Assembly (NCBI GenBank): GCA_028456385.1 | Contig: JALNQF010000569.1 | Span: 1-21,945 of the forward strand | DNA from: Ophiosphaerella korrae | Lineage: Eukaryota > Ascomycota > Dothideomycetes > Pleosporales > Phaeosphaeriaceae | DNA: 21,945 nucleotides | Reading direction: 5' to 3' | Shown here: positions 19,509-21,945 of the stretch, one piece after another | Layout of the letters: each line of letters opens with the position of its first letter | Numbering within the stretch: position 1 is the first letter of the stretch | The notes under the pieces: generated by a model | Told to the model about the DNA's origin: nothing | Database searches by the model: none | What the model saw: only the letters and a program-made list of their open reading frames with translations | Made by a program: the position numbers and the translations under genes

Positions 19509-20720
19509 ATGGCTACTGTGACCCTAACACCCCAAGTCGAGAGCGAGGATAATCGAAAAATATCTCAGACTCAATATCCTAGGGAGCCCCTTAAGCTTAA
19601 GGGCGCTTTGGACAAGTATCAGTCATATGACGTCACGCCTGTAATTGGCCGTGAATTCATCGATGTCAATCTCAAGGAGTGGCTCCGTGCACCCAATTCT
19701 GATGATCTGATCAGAGATCTCGCCATCACGAGTACATGCCCTAGCTCGTAAGCAATAGTCATCCTAATGCATGGCAGTTTCGCAGCGTGGCGTGGTTTTC
19801 TTCCGCAAACAAGACGATCTCGACAACGAGCTTCAAAAAGAACTGGCCCAGCGTCTGGGTGAGTTATCGGGCAAGCCTGCCACCTCGAAACTGCACATTC
19901 ATCCAGTGAGCAACTCAGGTCGCCGTCTTGGTGGTAAGGATGATGAAATCAGCGTCATCAGCTCTGAGCAGGCAAAAGAAATTTACAAGGAACACTTCAC
20001 CAATCTCTCGGCGAAAAGGCAGAGCGCAAAAAAAGGATGGCATAGTGACATCACGTTTGAGCCGATTCCGAGTGACTACGCGTTATTGCGGTTGACAGAG
20101 CTCCCAAAGACAGGTGGCGGTAAGTGCCTACCTACGAAACGACGCAATTCCTCATGCACAATCAAATAACAGCCGCAACCGTAGACACACTCTGGGCCTC
20201 GGGCTACGAACTATACGACCGCCTTTCCGCGCCGTACCAGAAATTCTTCGAAAGCCTAACAGCAACATACACACAACCCGATTTCAGCCGCGCGGCCAAA
20301 GAACACAATTTCAAACTCTACTCTGATCCCCGCGGTGCTCCTGAAAATGTCGGCGACGACCTCACCGCCATCCACCCTGTCATCCGCACCAATCCCGTGA
20401 CAGGGTGGAAGTCGGTATTTGCCGTGGGGCACCATGTCCAGTCCATCAATGGGCTTACCAAAGAAGAGTCGCAGCGGACGCTGGACTGGTTTGTGCAGCT
20501 CATTACAGAGAATCATGATCTGCAGGTTAGACATCGATGGCAGAATCCGAATGATTTGGCGATTTGGGATAATAGGAGCGTCTACCATACTGCAACATTT
20601 GATTATGCGGGGCTGGGGCCGCGGACGGGCCAGCGTGCTGTTAGTTTGGGCGAGAAGCCGTATTTGGACCCTGCGAGTAGGAGTCGGAGAGAGGATTTGG
20701 GGTTGGTTGAGGTTGAATGA
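19509..20720 (+). CDS. TauD/TfdA-type 2-oxoglutarate-dependent dioxygenase
   Basis: Exons 19509-19731, 19778-20119 and 20185-20720 give 366 residues. Intron 1 (46 bp) has GTACAT, branch CCTAATG and CAG; it restores AITISQRGVVFFRKQ. Intron 2 (65 bp) has GTAAGT and GTAG and restores KTGGDTLWASGYELYDRLS. The iron ligands are His163 and Asp165 in GWHSDITFE and His323 in NRSVYHTATFDY; Arg335 and Arg339 (GPRTGQR) are the expected 2-oxoglutarate-binding residues. All key residues are present and length is normal, so the gene should be active. Fungal relatives (Jlp1-like) break down sulfonates or similar compounds, releasing sulfite when sulfur is scarce; other members act on aromatic ethers or in secondary metabolism, so the substrate is open. 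It lies convergent to the lactonase gene. Confidence 0.93.
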
Positions 20721-21056
20721 CATTGGGGACACTTTTGAAAACCACATTTTCGCAGGCTTTTCAAAGGTACGGGAATGTTACCGTCTGTTCATTGATAACT
20801 AAACCAAACTTATATTTTAGAATTTCCGGCCTTCTACGCTTTGTTGTCTGGCCTCACAAATGGAACCCGGAGATATATACACTTTTTCCCCGAGAATAGT
20901 AAAGCTTTTCAAATCAGCAAGAAAAAGGAATACCACCGATACAAAGACATATACCCTCAACCTCCTCCGGTTGAATCTGCCAATCCGATAATCCCAACGC
21001 CGCCTTCACCACCACCACACCACCACACCACCCATTCCTCAATCCAACCACCCCTC
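20721..21056. other. Convergent 3' regions of the dioxygenase and lactonase genes
   Basis: No gene is supported. There is a CA-rich stretch with repeated CACCAC units (21005-21035). A frame running plus through this area is antisense to the lactonase. Confidence 0.5.
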
Positions 21057-21766
21057 TCAACACAACTCGCCAAAATCCTTACAAACCTCCCTCCCCACCG
21101 CCTTAACCCCCTCCACAACCCACAACTGCGCATTACTAAACACGAGCAGCCTCCCCGGCAAAAACGCAAAATTATTCGTCTCAACCCCAACCCAAACCTT
21201 GCCCAGCAGCGTACCCCTAGAATTCCACACATGCACCCCATCCCCACAACCCGCCCACAAATTCCCCGCCATATCCGCATGTAACCCGTCAGGATACCCG
21301 CTGTCGGCATACGCAAACACGCGGCGATTCGCCAGCGCGGTGCCGCCAGCCACGACGTCATACGCATAGATGGTGGACGGGCGCGTGAAGTTGTTGGGCA
21401 GGACGAGCGCGCCGGCAGCGCCCGTGTCGCTGACATACAGCGTGCGCAAGTCCGGGCTGAACTCGAGGCCGTTGCTCTGGACGAAGCCGTCGGCGACGAC
21501 GGCGATGGCGCCCGTCGCGGGCGTGAAGCGGTAGACTTGCTTGGGGATCGTGGGCAAAGGGCGGAAGCGCTGCAGGTAGCCGTAGTCGGCGTCGGTGAAC
21601 CAGATGTCGTGCGTGTGCGGGTGCTGGCGCACGTCGTTGATGGAGGAGAAGTTGCGGCCGAGGAAGGAGGTTAGGATGCGTTGGGAGGAGCCGGTGAGGG
21701 GGTCGACGGAGACGAGGGCGGAGGGGTGGGTGAAGTCGCCTTCGTCGGCGTAGAGGTGGCGTGGGG
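21057..21766 (-). CDS. SMP-30/gluconolactonase-like protein, C-terminal part
   Basis: From about 21766 down to the stop at 21057 the minus frame gives the second part of a beta-propeller lactonase. It starts at LYADEGD.THPSALVSVDP, then GR.FSSINDVRQHP...IWFTDADYGYLQRFRP, VYRFTPATG, VADGFVQSNGLEFSPD..TLYVSDTGA, GYPDGLHADMAGNLWAGCGDGVHVW and GTLLGKV. SINDV, SNGLEFSPD and PDGLHADMAGNLWAG carry the metal- and active-site residues of this family (Asn and Asp). Relatives hydrolyse sugar lactones or other cyclic esters and are often extracellular. About the first 150 or more residues, including any signal peptide, are not seen. The frame stays open up to 21938 but encodes only a Thr/Ser/Pro homopolymer, with no ATG. 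Whether this is real or an assembly fault cannot be told. Confidence 0.85.
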
Positions 21767-21925
21767 GGGTGGTGGTGGTGGTGGTGGTGGAGGAGGAGGA
21801 GGAGGAGGAGGAGGAGGAGGAGGAGGAGGAGGAGGAGGAGGAGGAGGAGGAGGTGGAGGAGGAGGAGGGGGGGGAGGGGGGGGGGGGGGGGGGGGGGGGG
21901 TGGGGGGGGTGGGGGGGGGGGTAGG
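21767..21925. repeat. GGT/GGA microsatellite running into poly-G
   Basis: (GGT)n is followed by (GGA)n of about 25 units, then runs of 25, 8 and 11 G split by single T bases. In the minus frame of the lactonase this would read Thr, then a long Ser run, then Pro. Such steadily simplifying G-rich sequence at a fragment edge is often a sequencing or assembly artefact. Confidence 0.85.
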
Positions 21926-21945
21926 GGTAGGAGGGTGTTCAGGAT

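Noticed and set aside
20841..21284. Plus-strand Pro/His-rich 147-codon frame
   Set aside because: It is antisense to the lactonase C-terminus and rich in CCA/CAC repeats; a composition artefact.

Overview
The window looks like a piece of a filamentous ascomycete genome, most likely Pezizomycotina and plausibly Eurotiales. The grounds are small introns of 46-65 bp with GTRNGT-like donors and CTRAY-like branch sites, typical fungal gene families, and an AT-rich block with the dinucleotide signature of repeat-induced point mutation (RIP). The species cannot be read from the sequence.

Bases 1 to about 5,460 are a repeat graveyard with almost no CA or TG and a large excess of TA. On the + strand it holds the 3' part of a Ty3/gypsy chromovirus (reverse transcriptase thumb, RNase H, integrase, chromodomain, putative 3' LTR). 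Long stretches still read in one frame, broken almost only by TAG/TAA at former Trp/Gln codons. Three copies of a ~420 bp terminal-inverted-repeat element are inserted in it. Two form an inverted pair flanked by a perfect 8-bp target duplication, and one splits the integrase D-D-E triad. A long inverted repeat (5069-5345 / 5464-5738) marks the edge of the block: its left arm is heavily mutated while its right arm is nearly untouched. A possible solo LTR (5951-6259) follows.

From about 7 kb the DNA is ordinary genic sequence. On the minus strand there is a three-exon gene for a small secreted protein with 11 cysteines (7099-7736) and a three-exon bestrophin/UPF0187 anion-channel gene (8868-10390). 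Then comes a broken region. A C-terminal KR-ACP relic of a 6-methylsalicylic-acid-synthase-type polyketide synthase (minus, 11982-13010) abuts, within about 10 bp, an N-terminally truncated relic of a PDR-type ABC transporter (plus, 13016-15187). Both lack their N-terminal parts at the same junction, as if one deletion joined two divergent genes.

The right part holds an intact seven-exon MFS anion:cation symporter gene (Dal5/Seo1 type, minus, 15532-17481), a 2 kb intergenic stretch with a ~300 bp inverted-repeat element, an intact three-exon TauD-type 2-oxoglutarate dioxygenase gene (plus, 19509-20720), and convergent to it the C-terminal two thirds of an SMP-30/gluconolactonase-like gene (minus, from 21057). 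The lactonase runs into a GGT/GGA/poly-G low-complexity tract at the window edge and is incomplete. PKS, efflux pump, uptake permease, dioxygenase and lactonase are gene types often found around fungal secondary-metabolism or nutrient-use clusters. The window therefore suggests a decayed cluster next to a catabolic set, but this is inference.
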